Of a DNA stretch of 64,000 bases, positions 1 through 9,877 are shown one piece after another. The stretch lies in NCBI GenBank assembly GCA_035307765.1, contig DATGHU010000026.1:170099-234098 (forward strand), given 5' to 3'. Source of the DNA: a bacterium. GTDB taxonomy: Bacteria > Sysuimicrobiota > Sysuimicrobiia > Sysuimicrobiales > Segetimicrobiaceae. A model generated the notes under the pieces. The model was not told the DNA's origin. It did not search any database and was given only the letters and a program-made list of their open reading frames with translations. Position numbers and translations under genes: made by a program. Numbering within the stretch: position 1 is the first letter of the stretch; each line of letters opens with the position of its first letter.

Positions 1-985
1 CGAACCGGTAGCCGGTCGCCGCGATGACGTGGTCGGTGGTCAACCGGCGGATCCCGCCGTCCGACCTGGTGAGATGCAGGAGGACTCCCTCGCCGCTCGG
101 CTCCGCTCCCCCCACCGAGCACCCGACCACGATCGGCACCCGACCCTCGACGCGGTTCCTGAGCCACCACGCCCCCGCGGGCCCAAGCGCCTTGTGTGCC
201 CTGGCGATCCGAATCGGTTCCGGCAGATGGTAAAACGCCATCGGCGCGTTCGAGTAGAACCACAGCCCGAGCCCGGGCCCCAGGTTCGACATCGGATGGC
301 GCGCCCGTGCGTACAGCGATCGACGACGCGCGGCCGGGGGGGGGTTCCAGAGGACCGCCGGCCGGCGCACCAGCAACCGCACTTCGGCTCCCGCCTCGTG
401 CAGCAGCGCGGCGGTCTCCAGCGCCGATTGCCCCGCGCCGACCACGGTGACGTCCCCCCCTTTGAACCGGCTCAGATCGTCGTGCTCCCCGCTGTGCGAT
501 CGCAGCGCTGGAGGCAACTGGGCCAGCACCGCAGGGATGTGAGCCGTATGAGACAACCCGGTCGCCACCACGACCTTGCCGGCCCTGAACGTTTCCCCGC
601 TGCCCAGCCGCACCTGGAACGACTCAGACGACCTCTCAAGCGCCGTGACCATTGCATCCTCGACCATCGGGACAGCCCGCTGCTGGAAGGAGAGGCCGTA
701 CTGCGTGAACGTCTCGAGCGAGACCGGCGCGCCATAATCGGCATACGGCAGCCCCTGCGCAGCGCAGTATTGCCGGAGCGTGGGGCCGGCGCCCGGCGCG
801 AAGAGGTTTGACGCACACCCTTCGGATTTGAGGAACATCCCCTTCGGCATTTGTTCGCGCCAGCGGTGCATCGGCGTGCCGAAGATCCGGAACGCCACGC
901 CGCCGGACCGGAGGTACGCCGCAACCGACAACCCGTATGGCCCCGCACCGATGATCGCAACTGCCGGATCCATCGAATCACCCAT
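1..985 (-). CDS. FAD/NAD(P)-binding oxidoreductase, flavin monooxygenase-like (3' end cut by window edge)
   Basis: About 328 codons are visible; the C-terminus runs off the left edge. Residues 13-18 are GAGPYG, the first dinucleotide (FAD) binding motif. A second nucleotide-binding motif, VVGAGQSALETA, lies near residue 180, and VIAATGY appears at the window edge. This order is typical of flavin-containing monooxygenase-like or lysine N6-hydroxylase-like flavoproteins; the substrate cannot be told. The start at 985 has GAGGAG six bases upstream. An in-frame ATG at 991 is too close to that site. The gene has the same orientation as the polysaccharide locus but is separated from it by about 380 bp, so a role in it is not implied. 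Confidence 0.85.
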   Translation of the reverse strand, partial: MGDSMDPAVAIIGAGPYGLSVAAYLRSGGVAFRIFGTPMHRWREQMPKGMFLKSEGCASNLFAPGAGPTLRQYCAAQGLPYADYGAPVSLETFTQYGLSFQQRAVPMVEDAMVTALERSSESFQVRLGSGETFRAGKVVVATGLSHTAHIPAVLAQLPPALRSHSGEHDDLSRFKGGDVTVVGAGQSALETAALLHEAGAEVRLLVRRPAVLWNPPPAARRRSLYARARHPMSNLGPGLGLWFYSNAPMAFYHLPEPIRIARAHKALGPAGAWWLRNRVEGRVPIVVGCSVGGAEPSGEGVLLHLTRSDGGIRRLTTDHVIAATGYRF

Positions 986-1366
986 GTCCATCTCCTCGCA
1001 TCGGCCCGACTAGCTCAAGCCCATCGCTTTACGCGCATTGCCGCTCGCCGGAACGTGGAGGACCAATGTCCGATCCGCATTCCCCGCTGTCCGCATCGGA
1101 TGAGCGGAGGGGCGCTGACGCTCAACCGTGGGCACCTTGATCTCCGGTCTACATGCCGCTGAGGCAGCCGCGCCTCGAAAAAGCGGGCGCGATCGGGTAA
1201 ATACCCGAGCACGCCCAAAGGCCCCGGCACGATGCCGGGTCCACAGCCGATCCCGAGATGGATGGCCCGGGCCGGCCGAGGAATCCGCGCGGCCCCGATG
1301 AACGTCGACCCCTACCAGTTGTTCCAAGGCGCCCGAACCCTCTCTGGATCACCCTCGCTGCGGGCG
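986..1366. other. Gene-free spacer between flavoprotein and flippase genes
   Basis: I see no convincing gene. Several minus-strand frames are open (for example 1010-1327 and 1149-1370), but they are Arg/Pro/Ala-rich and lack a good ribosome binding site. One frame around 1140-1310 reads somewhat like protein but has no start codon after its upstream stop, so it could at most be a gene remnant. Confidence 0.4.
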
Positions 1367-2770
1367 TCACCCTGCCGGCCTCACGCCGGCGACATTTTCA
1401 GACCAGTGGACGCGCCTCCTTTGGTCCCGAAAGTACCACCACGTCGCGATGGCCCTGACCGTGGACGACAATGCCAGCCCTCCCCCCGCTCCGACAACCC
1501 CCCAGCGGACGATGCCCCAGAGCCCGAAGGTCAGGGCCGCAACCGTCGCCAGGACGTTGGCTCTGAATACCAAGTCGGGCCGCTCAAGCGCCCGCAATCC
1601 ACCGCCGAAGATGTCCGTGACCGGCGAAATCAGCAGGTACAGGCCCAGGAACCACAGCACCTCGGCGTATCCCTCGTATCGCCCTCCGTACATCCATGCC
1701 AGCAGCGGGCGATGAAACAGGACCAGCGGAATCCAGTACACCGCCGACCCGACAACCAGCACGGCCGTCGCCAGCGATATCAATCGACCAAACCGAGCGG
1801 TCCCCCGAACGCGCGCCAGCACCGGCAACATTAACACCCCGAGGGCGATGTCCGTGTTCCGAAGAGGCGTGGTCAGATTCATCATCGCCTTGAACACCGC
1901 CGTCGCATCCAGACCGTGCCATAGGGGGAGGAGCAGAAAGTATGACTCGCCCGGGATCCACATCAAGACCATGGTGGCGGCGGCCCACCGCCCATACCGC
2001 CAGTGGTCTTTCAATGTGCCGCGAAACACCCCCCGGGGCGGGCGCGAGGGCCAGGGGAGGTGCAGGCGAATCGAAAGCCAGAGACAGGTGAGAAGGCTCA
2101 CGGCCACCAACAGCGCGAGGGCCGACAAAATGGATAGCCACCGCTGTCGGTAGAGGGCGAAGAGGCCCACCATCATCAGCGTCAGATGGAGCAGGCCCGC
2201 GAGCGCGGCGAGGCGGGGCTCCGAGCGAAGGTAACACGCCCGCCGCATCAACCAGGTCAGAAGGATCACCGGACCCGCAAACGCAAACCCCACCAATGCC
2301 GCGGACAGGGCACCGGGCCAAAACAGAGCGAGGAACGTGCCGGAGAGCAGCAGGGCTAGGCTCGCCGGCGCAACCAAAGCCCAGTGGCCCAGCAGGAGCG
2401 TGTTCAGATATTCCGCGTACCGCCCCGCATACTTGGCCGGGCCGAACACCAGCATGGGTTCGATCAGCAGGGCAAAATGCACGGCGCCGATGAACAGGAA
2501 GAACGAAAATGCTACGGTGAACGCACCATAATCCCGAGGGGTCAGCCACCGGGCAAGCATGACGTTGAGCAGAAAGTTGGACGACGCAAAAAGCCCCTGG
2601 TCCATGATGGCCCAGGACCCCTTGGCCGCCCAGCCCACCAAAACGGGCAACAGCGCCGAGCCCTGCCGAGGCTCGCCCACGGGGACCGTATCCGTTGTGA
2701 GCCGACGGGCCGATCGCCCTTGGCCCCCGGGAAGCGGTAACCCCTCCACCCACGATCGAAACACGCTCAT
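1367..2770 (-). CDS. Polysaccharide flippase-like membrane protein (Wzx/MATE type)
   Basis: About 467 residues, mostly hydrophobic, with roughly 12 membrane segments. It is the size and pattern of the Wzx/oligosaccharide flippases that move lipid-linked repeat units across the inner membrane. The reading frame is open further upstream, to 2908, but the ATG at 2770 (MSVFRSW) is preferred because the upstream part is Pro/Gly/Arg-rich and overlaps the spacer after the next gene. It is the last gene of the minus-strand exopolysaccharide series. A second flippase at 30472-31737 in the GC-poor block raises the possibility of two export routes. The family is clear; the glycan moved is unknown. Confidence 0.85.
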   Translation of the reverse strand: MSVFRSWVEGLPLPGGQGRSARRLTTDTVPVGEPRQGSALLPVLVGWAAKGSWAIMDQGLFASSNFLLNVMLARWLTPRDYGAFTVAFSFFLFIGAVHFALLIEPMLVFGPAKYAGRYAEYLNTLLLGHWALVAPASLALLLSGTFLALFWPGALSAALVGFAFAGPVILLTWLMRRACYLRSEPRLAALAGLLHLTLMMVGLFALYRQRWLSILSALALLVAVSLLTCLWLSIRLHLPWPSRPPRGVFRGTLKDHWRYGRWAAATMVLMWIPGESYFLLLPLWHGLDATAVFKAMMNLTTPLRNTDIALGVLMLPVLARVRGTARFGRLISLATAVLVVGSAVYWIPLVLFHRPLLAWMYGGRYEGYAEVLWFLGLYLLISPVTDIFGGGLRALERPDLVFRANVLATVAALTFGLWGIVRWGVVGAGGGLALSSTVRAIATWWYFRDQRRRVHWSENVAGVRPAG

Positions 2771-2917
2771 CCCGCCACCCGCATCGACCCCGACGGCGGC
2801 GTGCCGCAACGCCCGGCTTCCCTCGCCGCCCGACCCCCGGGGCCTCCGCCCCCACGTGAGGGCGCTCGGCTGGAGGTCCACATCGGGGCCTTCGCGGGCG
2901 TGGGGCACATTTCCAAG

Positions 2918-5497
2918 TCAGACCGCATCGACAAACTTTCGGAACACCGCAAATTCCCGCAGCAACGCGACGTCCGCCTGCGCCTCGACCGCTTCCGTGG
3001 CAAGTTGATCCAGCCGGTACAGAAAGAAGAGGAGCTCCGGGGGGATTCCGGCCCCCCCGAGTCCCGCCAGATGCATCTCAACCCGTCCGCGAAGCGATTT
3101 GTCCGTTAAGAACGCGCCGTAGATTTCCGCGGGATCCCACCGCGCCAGGCACCGCAACTCCTGGAAATGAAAGTGAAACACGTCTTCGGCGGGAAGCCCG
3201 GCCTCTCTCGAGTACTCCCAATCAAAGACGAAGAGCTTCCGCCCGTCGTATCGTGTGTTCCAGGGGACAAAATCGCCATGGCTGAGGTGGAAGGGAAGCG
3301 GGTCAGACGCCAGCCGTTCCTCCGCCCTTCGCACTCCCCGCTCCAGCGTCTCACGATAGTACTGATTCGAAACCTCGTGAATCCGCAGGAGCACGTCCTC
3401 CCAGAAACCGCTCTCCTTGAGTGTCATCCATCGCGTGTGCAAGGCAGCCAGGTCCTTGGGGACGTCCAGATACCGAGGGCTCCGGCTTCCGGCGGGCGCC
3501 CGCATCTCCCCCGTCGGGGCGGACTGAATGACCAAAAACCGACCGTTCCACCAGCCCGCGTGGAGCACGGCTGGCGCGGAGAACGAATGACATGGGTGGG
3601 TGGTCAGGAACTGCAGCGTTTCCGCTTCGCACTGCACGAGGAGGTTCGACACATGGCTTGAGCCGACTTTGACATACGCCAGCGATTGCCCGTCGCCGCC
3701 CAGCACGAGCAGGACAGGCTTGCGGTGAGGGCCAGGCGTGCCGACGGAGATTCCCACACTCAAGTCCCGGCGACCGAGAATCTGTGCGAGATACTCGAGG
3801 ATGAACCCATTGCCACCCTCGGACGCCGTCGATCCTCGGCGGGCGATCAAGTGGACCGGCGGGATCATTCGCCTTCCCACGCCCGATCTCAGGCCCGCGG
3901 CAAACAGCCCTTTGGCGAAACCCGCCTTCAGGCTCTGGGCATTGTAGAGGTCCAACGCCCGCAGTCCAGCTCGACCGGCGTCCAGCGGAATCAAGTACCC
4001 GCGCCCATCGCCCAACAACAACCTCCCGAACGTCTTCACGGTCGACCAGCGCGAGGCACGACGATCGCGTGGCCGGCGACGCAGATCGAAGTATGCCTCT
4101 TCGGGGGAAGAGCAGAGGACCGACGTCAACCAGTGGAGGGTGTGTTCGACGTTGCCACCGCCGAACCGGCGGCGATGGCGATTCACGTACCGTTCGTGCA
4201 GGCAGTCGACGATGACGTCGCTGGCGCTTCGCGCGATGTCGCCGGGGGGGAGCGACCCGTCCAACAGGACGGCGTTGGGGTAGTCGGTGGCGAGCCGCCG
4301 GTAGGCTTCACGTTGGCGCCCCAATTCCTCTCGCGACACCTCTTGCTTGCGGGCGATCAGTTGCGCCTCGGGCACGTCAAGCACAAAGTAGAGATCCGGC
4401 CGGTGGACGAACGACCGGGCATACCGGGCCACCCGCATCGGCCCCCCATAGCGGTAGCGGCGGGGATCGACCAGCAGGTCGTCATAGTAACGGTCAAAGA
4501 GGACCAAGGTTGATCGAACGAGGCGCGGCCGTACGATGAAGACGTACCCGATCAGGTCGAGCAGCGCGTAGTAGGAGACTTTGAGCAGCGAAAGCCACGC
4601 GGGATGCGGGGCGTTCCGGTGAGGGTCGGTCACCGGATTGGCCGATCGATGCCCCGGGCGCACGCGGAAGTGATAGACGGAGACCCGTCGAAACGCCTCC
4701 GCCAAATTCTGTTCAAGGTGCGCGATCAGCGTGCTCTTCCCGGCGCCGTCCGGACCCAACACCGCAACGCACAACCCGGTGGGGCGGCACCATCGCCGCC
4801 ACCGGCGACGGATTTCAGCACCCCAGTAGCGAATCGCATTGAACGGGTCCCGCTTCAAAGTCTCGGCGCGGAGCGCGCGCTTCAGATGAGCGAGCCGTGC
4901 CTCCAAGGCTCCCCAGTCCGCCCGAGCCAGCCAGTCGATGACTTGATTCCCGCAGCGTGCCCCAAGCAATCGGCGGACGATGCGGTGGGCTTCGCCTCCC
5001 AGCCCTTCGGACAATCTCTGCACTCGCGCCCGCTGATGCTCCGGCAGCGTGCCCTTGGAGATCTTTTTTACCAGCAGATACGCGAACTCGACCTCGGGGG
5101 CGGTCACCCACGTGTCGTTGACCTTCCGGCGATGCCGCAAGAGATCCTCGGCGGTGAAGAAAATGCGACCGTCCACTCGATAGTCGGTGGCGACGTCCAA
5201 GGCACCGAAACGCAGCGTGCCCGCCTGGTGAGTCGCGAGGACAAAATAATGGCAGGAGGCCTCGTGTCGAAGCAGTTGTACGACTCTCACATTTGGGGTG
5301 TTCGCCAGCGTGCCCTCAAGCTTTCCAAGGTCCGCGGGGGCGACGGCGATATCGAGGTCGGAAGGACGAGACTGAGGCGGTGACGCCCAACCGTGGAGGA
5401 CGCAGTAGAGGAGACGGTCGTCGAGGAGTCCGGCGAAGGCCCTCAGCGTCGTTGTCGCACTCCTCTCGGCCTCGGCTTCCCTGATGCTACTCTTCAC
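2918..5497 (-). CDS. Three-domain protein: nucleotidyltransferase-like, thymidylate-kinase-like and aminoglycoside-phosphotransferase-like
   Basis: One 859-residue reading frame joins three parts. Residues 1-160 resemble a nucleotidyltransferase, with LHGWASPPQSRPSDLDIAV containing an SDLDIAV acidic motif. Residues 240-440 are a P-loop kinase domain with GPDGAGKST at 248-256 and DRYYDD at 335-340, like thymidylate kinase. Residues 540-859 resemble choline/aminoglycoside kinases, with HGDFVPWN at 740-747 and the metal-binding DWEYSREAG at 759-767. Proteins of these families often sit in exopolysaccharide loci. Here they are one polypeptide between the flippase and the WecG-type gene. The substrate is unknown; a small molecule or sugar is my inference. 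The GTG start has no well-spaced ribosome binding site, so the N-terminus may be a little off. Confidence 0.75.
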   Translation of the reverse strand: MKSSIREAEAERSATTTLRAFAGLLDDRLLYCVLHGWASPPQSRPSDLDIAVAPADLGKLEGTLANTPNVRVVQLLRHEASCHYFVLATHQAGTLRFGALDVATDYRVDGRIFFTAEDLLRHRRKVNDTWVTAPEVEFAYLLVKKISKGTLPEHQRARVQRLSEGLGGEAHRIVRRLLGARCGNQVIDWLARADWGALEARLAHLKRALRAETLKRDPFNAIRYWGAEIRRRWRRWCRPTGLCVAVLGPDGAGKSTLIAHLEQNLAEAFRRVSVYHFRVRPGHRSANPVTDPHRNAPHPAWLSLLKVSYYALLDLIGYVFIVRPRLVRSTLVLFDRYYDDLLVDPRRYRYGGPMRVARYARSFVHRPDLYFVLDVPEAQLIARKQEVSREELGRQREAYRRLATDYPNAVLLDGSLPPGDIARSASDVIVDCLHERYVNRHRRRFGGGNVEHTLHWLTSVLCSSPEEAYFDLRRRPRDRRASRWSTVKTFGRLLLGDGRGYLIPLDAGRAGLRALDLYNAQSLKAGFAKGLFAAGLRSGVGRRMIPPVHLIARRGSTASEGGNGFILEYLAQILGRRDLSVGISVGTPGPHRKPVLLVLGGDGQSLAYVKVGSSHVSNLLVQCEAETLQFLTTHPCHSFSAPAVLHAGWWNGRFLVIQSAPTGEMRAPAGSRSPRYLDVPKDLAALHTRWMTLKESGFWEDVLLRIHEVSNQYYRETLERGVRRAEERLASDPLPFHLSHGDFVPWNTRYDGRKLFVFDWEYSREAGLPAEDVFHFHFQELRCLARWDPAEIYGAFLTDKSLRGRVEMHLAGLGGAGIPPELLFFLYRLDQLATEAVEAQADVALLREFAVFRKFVDAV

Positions 5498-5800
5498 GGT
5501 GCGAAGAACCCTCCTTCACGCGAGCGCCTTCGCGGCGCTTTCCACGAGAGGCAAACTCTCCTCCAAGCGCCGCTGGCCGGGACGCCCCCTCCGGCCGAGG
5601 GGAACTCGCGATCCGCATAGGATGCGCCCCCCAGGAAACCCGTGCCCCCTGGCCCGCCGGATCGCCGGAGAGGAAACCGCCATCCCCCCGCGTCCCTTTT
5701 CCATGGACGGACGACCAACATGGGGCGATCGGCTGCCGCCAACACGCTCCTTGCCCGCGCCTCAGCGGCACGATGGACGATTCGGTGGTCTGCCACATCA
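5498..5800. other. Gene-free spacer
   Basis: All long frames here are Arg/Pro-rich and lack a plausible start signal. I see no hairpin with a T-run, no repeat and no recognisable RNA. Confidence 0.4.
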
Positions 5801-6700
5801 TCACAGAGACCGAGGATCCGTCGTGGTCTCGAATTCGACCGCCGCATCCCCTCGGGGGGCCTCAAGATCCGGCGCCCCGCCGGCGGCCGACCGCGGGACC
5901 GTCTCCTCGAGGCGGAACTCTCTGATCCCAAGGGTCTGCAGGAGGCACAGCCACAAGAACGACGGAATCGTCGTGGCATAGCGGCGCCATAACCGTCGTG
6001 GCTCTGTGGCCAGGCGAAAGAGCCACTCCGATCCGCTCCGCTGCATCCAACGGGGGGCTTGCGCCTTCACGCCGGCGTGAAAGTCGAAGGCCGCTCCCAC
6101 CCCGATCAACACGGGCGCGTCCACCCTCCCCACATGCGTCGCCATCCACCGCTCTTGTTTCGGAGTGCTCAACCCGACCCAGACGATGTCCGGTCCGGCC
6201 CGGTTGATCAGTTCCACGATGCCTTCGTCTTCCGCATCCGTCAGCGGGCGAAAGGGCGGCGCGTACGTCCCCGCCACCCGCAGCCCCGGGAAGCGCCGCT
6301 GGAGATTCGCCGCCAACCGATCGGGCACGTGCCTCGCTCCCCCATAGAAGAAGTGACGATAGCCCATTTCCGCTGAACGTTCACACAGCGCGAGCATGAG
6401 GTCCGGGCCGTAGACGCGTTCCACGTGCCGCCGGCCTCGGAGGCGGCTGAGCCACACCAGCGGCATCCCGTCCGGGGTGACCAGTCCCGCAGCGTTGTGG
6501 ATCCGCCGAAGATCCCGGTCGCGCTGGCTTTCGATCACCCCGTGGATGTTGGTGACGCAGACATAATGCGCTTCACGCCTCGCAATCCACCGCTCAACCG
6601 CGGCGAGGGCGTGATCCATGGTGATGGCGTTGACGCCGACGCCCAGGACGTTCACACGCTCAGCGACGAGATCCCGCTGCACCGTGCTTCCCCTTCCCAT
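5801..6700 (-). CDS. WecG/TagA/CpsF-family glycosyltransferase (GT26)
   Basis: About 299 residues. Diagnostic features are the N-terminal VLGVGVNAITMDHAL, then TPDGMPLVWLSR, FFYGG near residue 120, and VGLSTPKQERWM near 190, all hallmarks of the WecG/TagA/CpsF family. These enzymes transfer a second sugar (ManNAcA, ManNAc, Gal or Glc) onto undecaprenyl-PP-linked acceptors at the inner membrane. The product probably acts after the priming transferase at 13681-15078. The start at 6700 is ATG, but the GTG at 6682 has a better purine-rich site upstream. The last 35 residues are an Ala/Pro/Glu-rich tail outside the family domain. Confidence 0.9.
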   Translation of the reverse strand: MGRGSTVQRDLVAERVNVLGVGVNAITMDHALAAVERWIARREAHYVCVTNIHGVIESQRDRDLRRIHNAAGLVTPDGMPLVWLSRLRGRRHVERVYGPDLMLALCERSAEMGYRHFFYGGARHVPDRLAANLQRRFPGLRVAGTYAPPFRPLTDAEDEGIVELINRAGPDIVWVGLSTPKQERWMATHVGRVDAPVLIGVGAAFDFHAGVKAQAPRWMQRSGSEWLFRLATEPRRLWRRYATTIPSFLWLCLLQTLGIREFRLEETVPRSAAGGAPDLEAPRGDAAVEFETTTDPRSL

Positions 6701-6799
6701 CAACCGGACACGCCGGCGGCGTGCACCGCATCCCGCGTACGGCTTGAGATGTGGGGCGGGGGAACCGCGCGTGTCGCCGCCCCTCTCCCCCTACGAGCC

Positions 6800-8020
6800 T
6801 CATGAGGACCCCACCACGTCCGCGCGTTGCATCGATCCCGAACACGCAACTGACGATTGCTTCCTCGCCAACGCGTAGATCTCCATCAGCGCCTGGTAGT
6901 TGCGTTCCGCCGTGTATTTTTGCTCGAACTCGGCCCTCGCGTTCCGGCTCAGCCGGGCGCGATCCTGGGGATGCGTCCAGAGCCACTGCAGTTTGGCCGC
7001 GAGATCCGAGGGATCGTTTGGGCGGACGTGCAGCCCGGTGCGTCCATGGTCGATCAACCGCGACATGCTGCCCACGTTGCTCGCAATGATCGGCAACCCC
7101 GCGGCGTACGCTTCCGCGATGACCATGGGGAAGTTCTCGTAGTAGAGGGAGGGAAAGAGGAGAACCCATGCCTCCTTCATCAATGCCAGCACGCGCTCAT
7201 GAGAACACGCTCCCAGCCACTCCACGCTGCCACCCGCGCCGCCGGCGCTCCCGGCAGCGCCGGCGAGCGGGCCCTCCCCCACGATCTTGAAGGGGATCTG
7301 GTCTTTCAAGTGCGCCACGGCTGCCAGGAGCGTCGTCAATCCTTTTCCGGCCACGAGCCGGCCCACGAACAGCGCGTAGCGGCCTCCCCCCGTTCCGGGC
7401 CCCGGGTCGACGCGGACGAAATTGGGCTTGATCACGATCTTCCGGGCGGGAAGGCCCCCCTGAATGAACTTGTTCCGGGCAAACTCGGTCAACGCGATGT
7501 ACAGGTCGACTTTGTCGCTCCAGGTGCGGCGGAGCCGGTTCAGCGTCAACATGGCCGCCACCGCCGCACTCGCGCCGCGGCTCCGGCGATAGCACGCGTG
7601 CAGCACCCCCGGCCACGGGACCATCTTCGTCAGGCAGTCCTCGCAGGGGTGGCCGTGGCGAAAGAACTCCGCGTTCAAGCAGAGCAGCCGGTAATTGTGC
7701 AGGGTCTGCACGACCGGGATCCGAGCGGCTCGACCGGCATCGTAGACGGAAGGGGTGAGCAGGGGAAAGAAATTATGGATATGGACGATGTCCGGCCGAA
7801 ACCGGAGAATCTCCGCGGCAACCTCCCGTCGCGACGCGCTGGAATAGGGCGCGCGCCACGCCGCCGCGGTCCTGGCCCACGCGGTGCGCAGCGTGTCGTT
7901 CGAGACCGCGTGCACCTTGACGTCCTCGCCGTGGGAGGCGAGCAGGTCGCGCTCGCCGGCCACCGCGACGTCTTCGCCGCCCGCGTGTTGATAGTGATTG
8001 TGGAGGATCAAGACTCGCAT
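6800..8020 (-). CDS. GT4-family glycosyltransferase
   Basis: 406 residues with the two Rossmann-like halves of GT-B enzymes. The N-terminal MRVLILHNHYQHAGGED is followed by a DIVHIHNFFPLL segment, and the C-terminal half carries LFPSLYYENFPMVIAEAYAAG, the EX7E donor-binding signature of GT4. It probably adds a sugar to the repeat unit on the cytoplasmic face of the membrane. It is co-oriented with the WecG-type gene, about 100 bases downstream. Donor and linkage cannot be deduced. The C-terminal 15 residues are a likely non-conserved extension. Confidence 0.9.
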   Translation of the reverse strand: MRVLILHNHYQHAGGEDVAVAGERDLLASHGEDVKVHAVSNDTLRTAWARTAAAWRAPYSSASRREVAAEILRFRPDIVHIHNFFPLLTPSVYDAGRAARIPVVQTLHNYRLLCLNAEFFRHGHPCEDCLTKMVPWPGVLHACYRRSRGASAAVAAMLTLNRLRRTWSDKVDLYIALTEFARNKFIQGGLPARKIVIKPNFVRVDPGPGTGGGRYALFVGRLVAGKGLTTLLAAVAHLKDQIPFKIVGEGPLAGAAGSAGGAGGSVEWLGACSHERVLALMKEAWVLLFPSLYYENFPMVIAEAYAAGLPIIASNVGSMSRLIDHGRTGLHVRPNDPSDLAAKLQWLWTHPQDRARLSRNARAEFEQKYTAERNYQALMEIYALARKQSSVACSGSMQRADVVGSS

Positions 8021-8116
8021 AGGGTCGCCGCGCGCTGAAAATGCGCTACATCCCGCAGAGGGGGGCTGTCGGCTCCGGGTCGCGACCCGGGCGGCGGCGT
8101 CCCGGTCCCCATCGGA

Positions 8117-9799
8117 TCAGCACGCTCTCCGCAGGCTCCCCGCCGCCAGCGCGAGGCTCCCCCGATCCGAGCCCGGGAGCTTCGGGTCGGCAAGGATCGA
8201 GTCCGCGTCCTGTCGGGTAAGGCGCTGCCATGCGGTGAGGTCCAGCTCCCGCCACCCGGCGAAGCGGAAGATGGCGGAGCGCTTCGCATTCCACCAGGTG
8301 TTCCCGGAGGATTTCAACGTCGAGAGAAACCACGGCCAGTCCGGGACCGTCAGGGCCCAGCCCGGCTCCTGGGCGTCGGCAGTCCGGCCGACGACAACGT
8401 TCCCGCAGAGGGCCCAGTGCTGGTCGCGAAGATCTCGGGCTTGTTTTGTCTCCCAATCGTCCACCCCGCGACGCACCTGACTGCCCCCCAACTCGATCTG
8501 CGAGACTCCATTGTGGTAGAAGACGTTATCCTGGAGGGTGACTCGCTCCGTCCCGTTCCCGGACACACCGGCGTGCGCGTTGTTGCAGAACGTTGATCGG
8601 ACGACGGCGATCGGCCCTTCGCTCGCCTCGAGGAACAACCCCGACAGTTCGTTGTCACAGAGGACGCTATCCTCGACCACGACATCCCGGTTGTCCCAGT
8701 CGAACCACAACCCGTAGGATCGATTGGCAAAAGACTTGTGCCGACGCCAGATGCCACCGTGCACGCGCATATTCTTGATGCCGCCCATCGCCCAGTCGAC
8801 GAACCCGCCCCACGCCCCCCGCCAGTTGTTAAAGGACGTCTCGTTATCTTCGAAGAGGATGTTCTTATTCTCCCAATCGGACATCCCCCGCCCGCCGTTG
8901 TAGTTCGCGACGCCTCGCCGGACGACCGCGTTCGTCGAATCTTGGATATCGAGCCCGCCCCAGTTGTTCCAGAGGTACTGGGTATCCTCGATGAGGGCAC
9001 TCCCCCCGCCGGAAACGTCAACCGCGTTATCATCGAGGAACGTCGCCGCGTGCTGAAACGTCAACCCCCGAATGGTGATGTTTGTGTGGGAGGCCTTGAA
9101 AATATTGGGCCGGATGGCCACCTCCACCATCGATTTCGCCATATCGGTCCCCGCCGCGGGCCATATGTAGACCCATCCCGCCCGCTCATCGACGTAGAAC
9201 GTGGCCTCGGTCACCGCGCCCGGCGAAAGGACTTGGGTCAGCAGTCGCCCGTTGACGAAGATCATCTCGCGTCGGCGGGCAATTTCTGCGATCGCCGGCC
9301 AGTTCGCGGGGACGGCCACCACGCCCCACCGATACGGCCAAGCGTGTCGATACACTCCCCCCCGCCAGGGCTGCCAGCCGGTCCAAACGTCCGAGCCCGA
9401 AAGGATCACCGTGCCGTTCTCCGCCGCCTGGAAGGTGACCGGCGCCGCAGTCTCCGCGCGGAACGCCACGGCTTCGCGGTAGATCCCCGGATGGATCACC
9501 ACGGTCGTCGCCACGCCGTTGGCGTTGTAGGCCGCGGCGAGCGCGGCCGCCCTGCCGACCGTCCTCAGAGGCAAGCGCTCGGTGCCGGGATTGGTGTCCG
9601 AAGCCCCGGTCTGCCGATTGGCGACGTGGAGCGTCACCCCGACCGGATTCACGGAAGACTGCCGTGCCGCGAGCTGCGGAGCGGACGCCACCAGGGCCGC
9701 GAGCACGAGGAGCGCGCTGGCACAGAGCGGCGGGACGCCAAGCGCCCGCTGAGAGGAGGCCGCGTTGCACGCCAAGGAGCTCGGGCGCAGTCGCCTCAC
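8117..9799 (-). CDS. Secreted right-handed parallel beta-helix protein
   Basis: About 560 residues. The N-terminal 45 residues contain a signal peptide (basic start, hydrophobic core LLVLAALVASAP). The mature part opens with a DTNPGTERLPLRTVGRA segment typical of pectate-lyase-like beta-helix proteins. The middle shows repeated short strands with Asn ladders (VVEDSVLCDNELSGLFLEA, VVRSTFCNNAHAGVSGN). Family members include polysaccharide lyases, epimerases and glycosidases, so a role in trimming or modifying the exported polymer is inferred. The frame reaches a TTG at 9808, but GTG at 9799 has GGGGAAG nine bases upstream. It lies between a GT4 gene and the polymerase/ligase. Confidence 0.85.
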   Translation of the reverse strand: MRRLRPSSLACNAASSQRALGVPPLCASALLVLAALVASAPQLAARQSSVNPVGVTLHVANRQTGASDTNPGTERLPLRTVGRAAALAAAYNANGVATTVVIHPGIYREAVAFRAETAAPVTFQAAENGTVILSGSDVWTGWQPWRGGVYRHAWPYRWGVVAVPANWPAIAEIARRREMIFVNGRLLTQVLSPGAVTEATFYVDERAGWVYIWPAAGTDMAKSMVEVAIRPNIFKASHTNITIRGLTFQHAATFLDDNAVDVSGGGSALIEDTQYLWNNWGGLDIQDSTNAVVRRGVANYNGGRGMSDWENKNILFEDNETSFNNWRGAWGGFVDWAMGGIKNMRVHGGIWRRHKSFANRSYGLWFDWDNRDVVVEDSVLCDNELSGLFLEASEGPIAVVRSTFCNNAHAGVSGNGTERVTLQDNVFYHNGVSQIELGGSQVRRGVDDWETKQARDLRDQHWALCGNVVVGRTADAQEPGWALTVPDWPWFLSTLKSSGNTWWNAKRSAIFRFAGWRELDLTAWQRLTRQDADSILADPKLPGSDRGSLALAAGSLRRAC

Positions 9800-9877
9800 T
9801 CGGCCCAACTTCCCCGGCCCCCGGCCGTTCGAGCCGGTTCTGGACCAAGCAGGATCGTCACCGACCGCATCCCCCGA

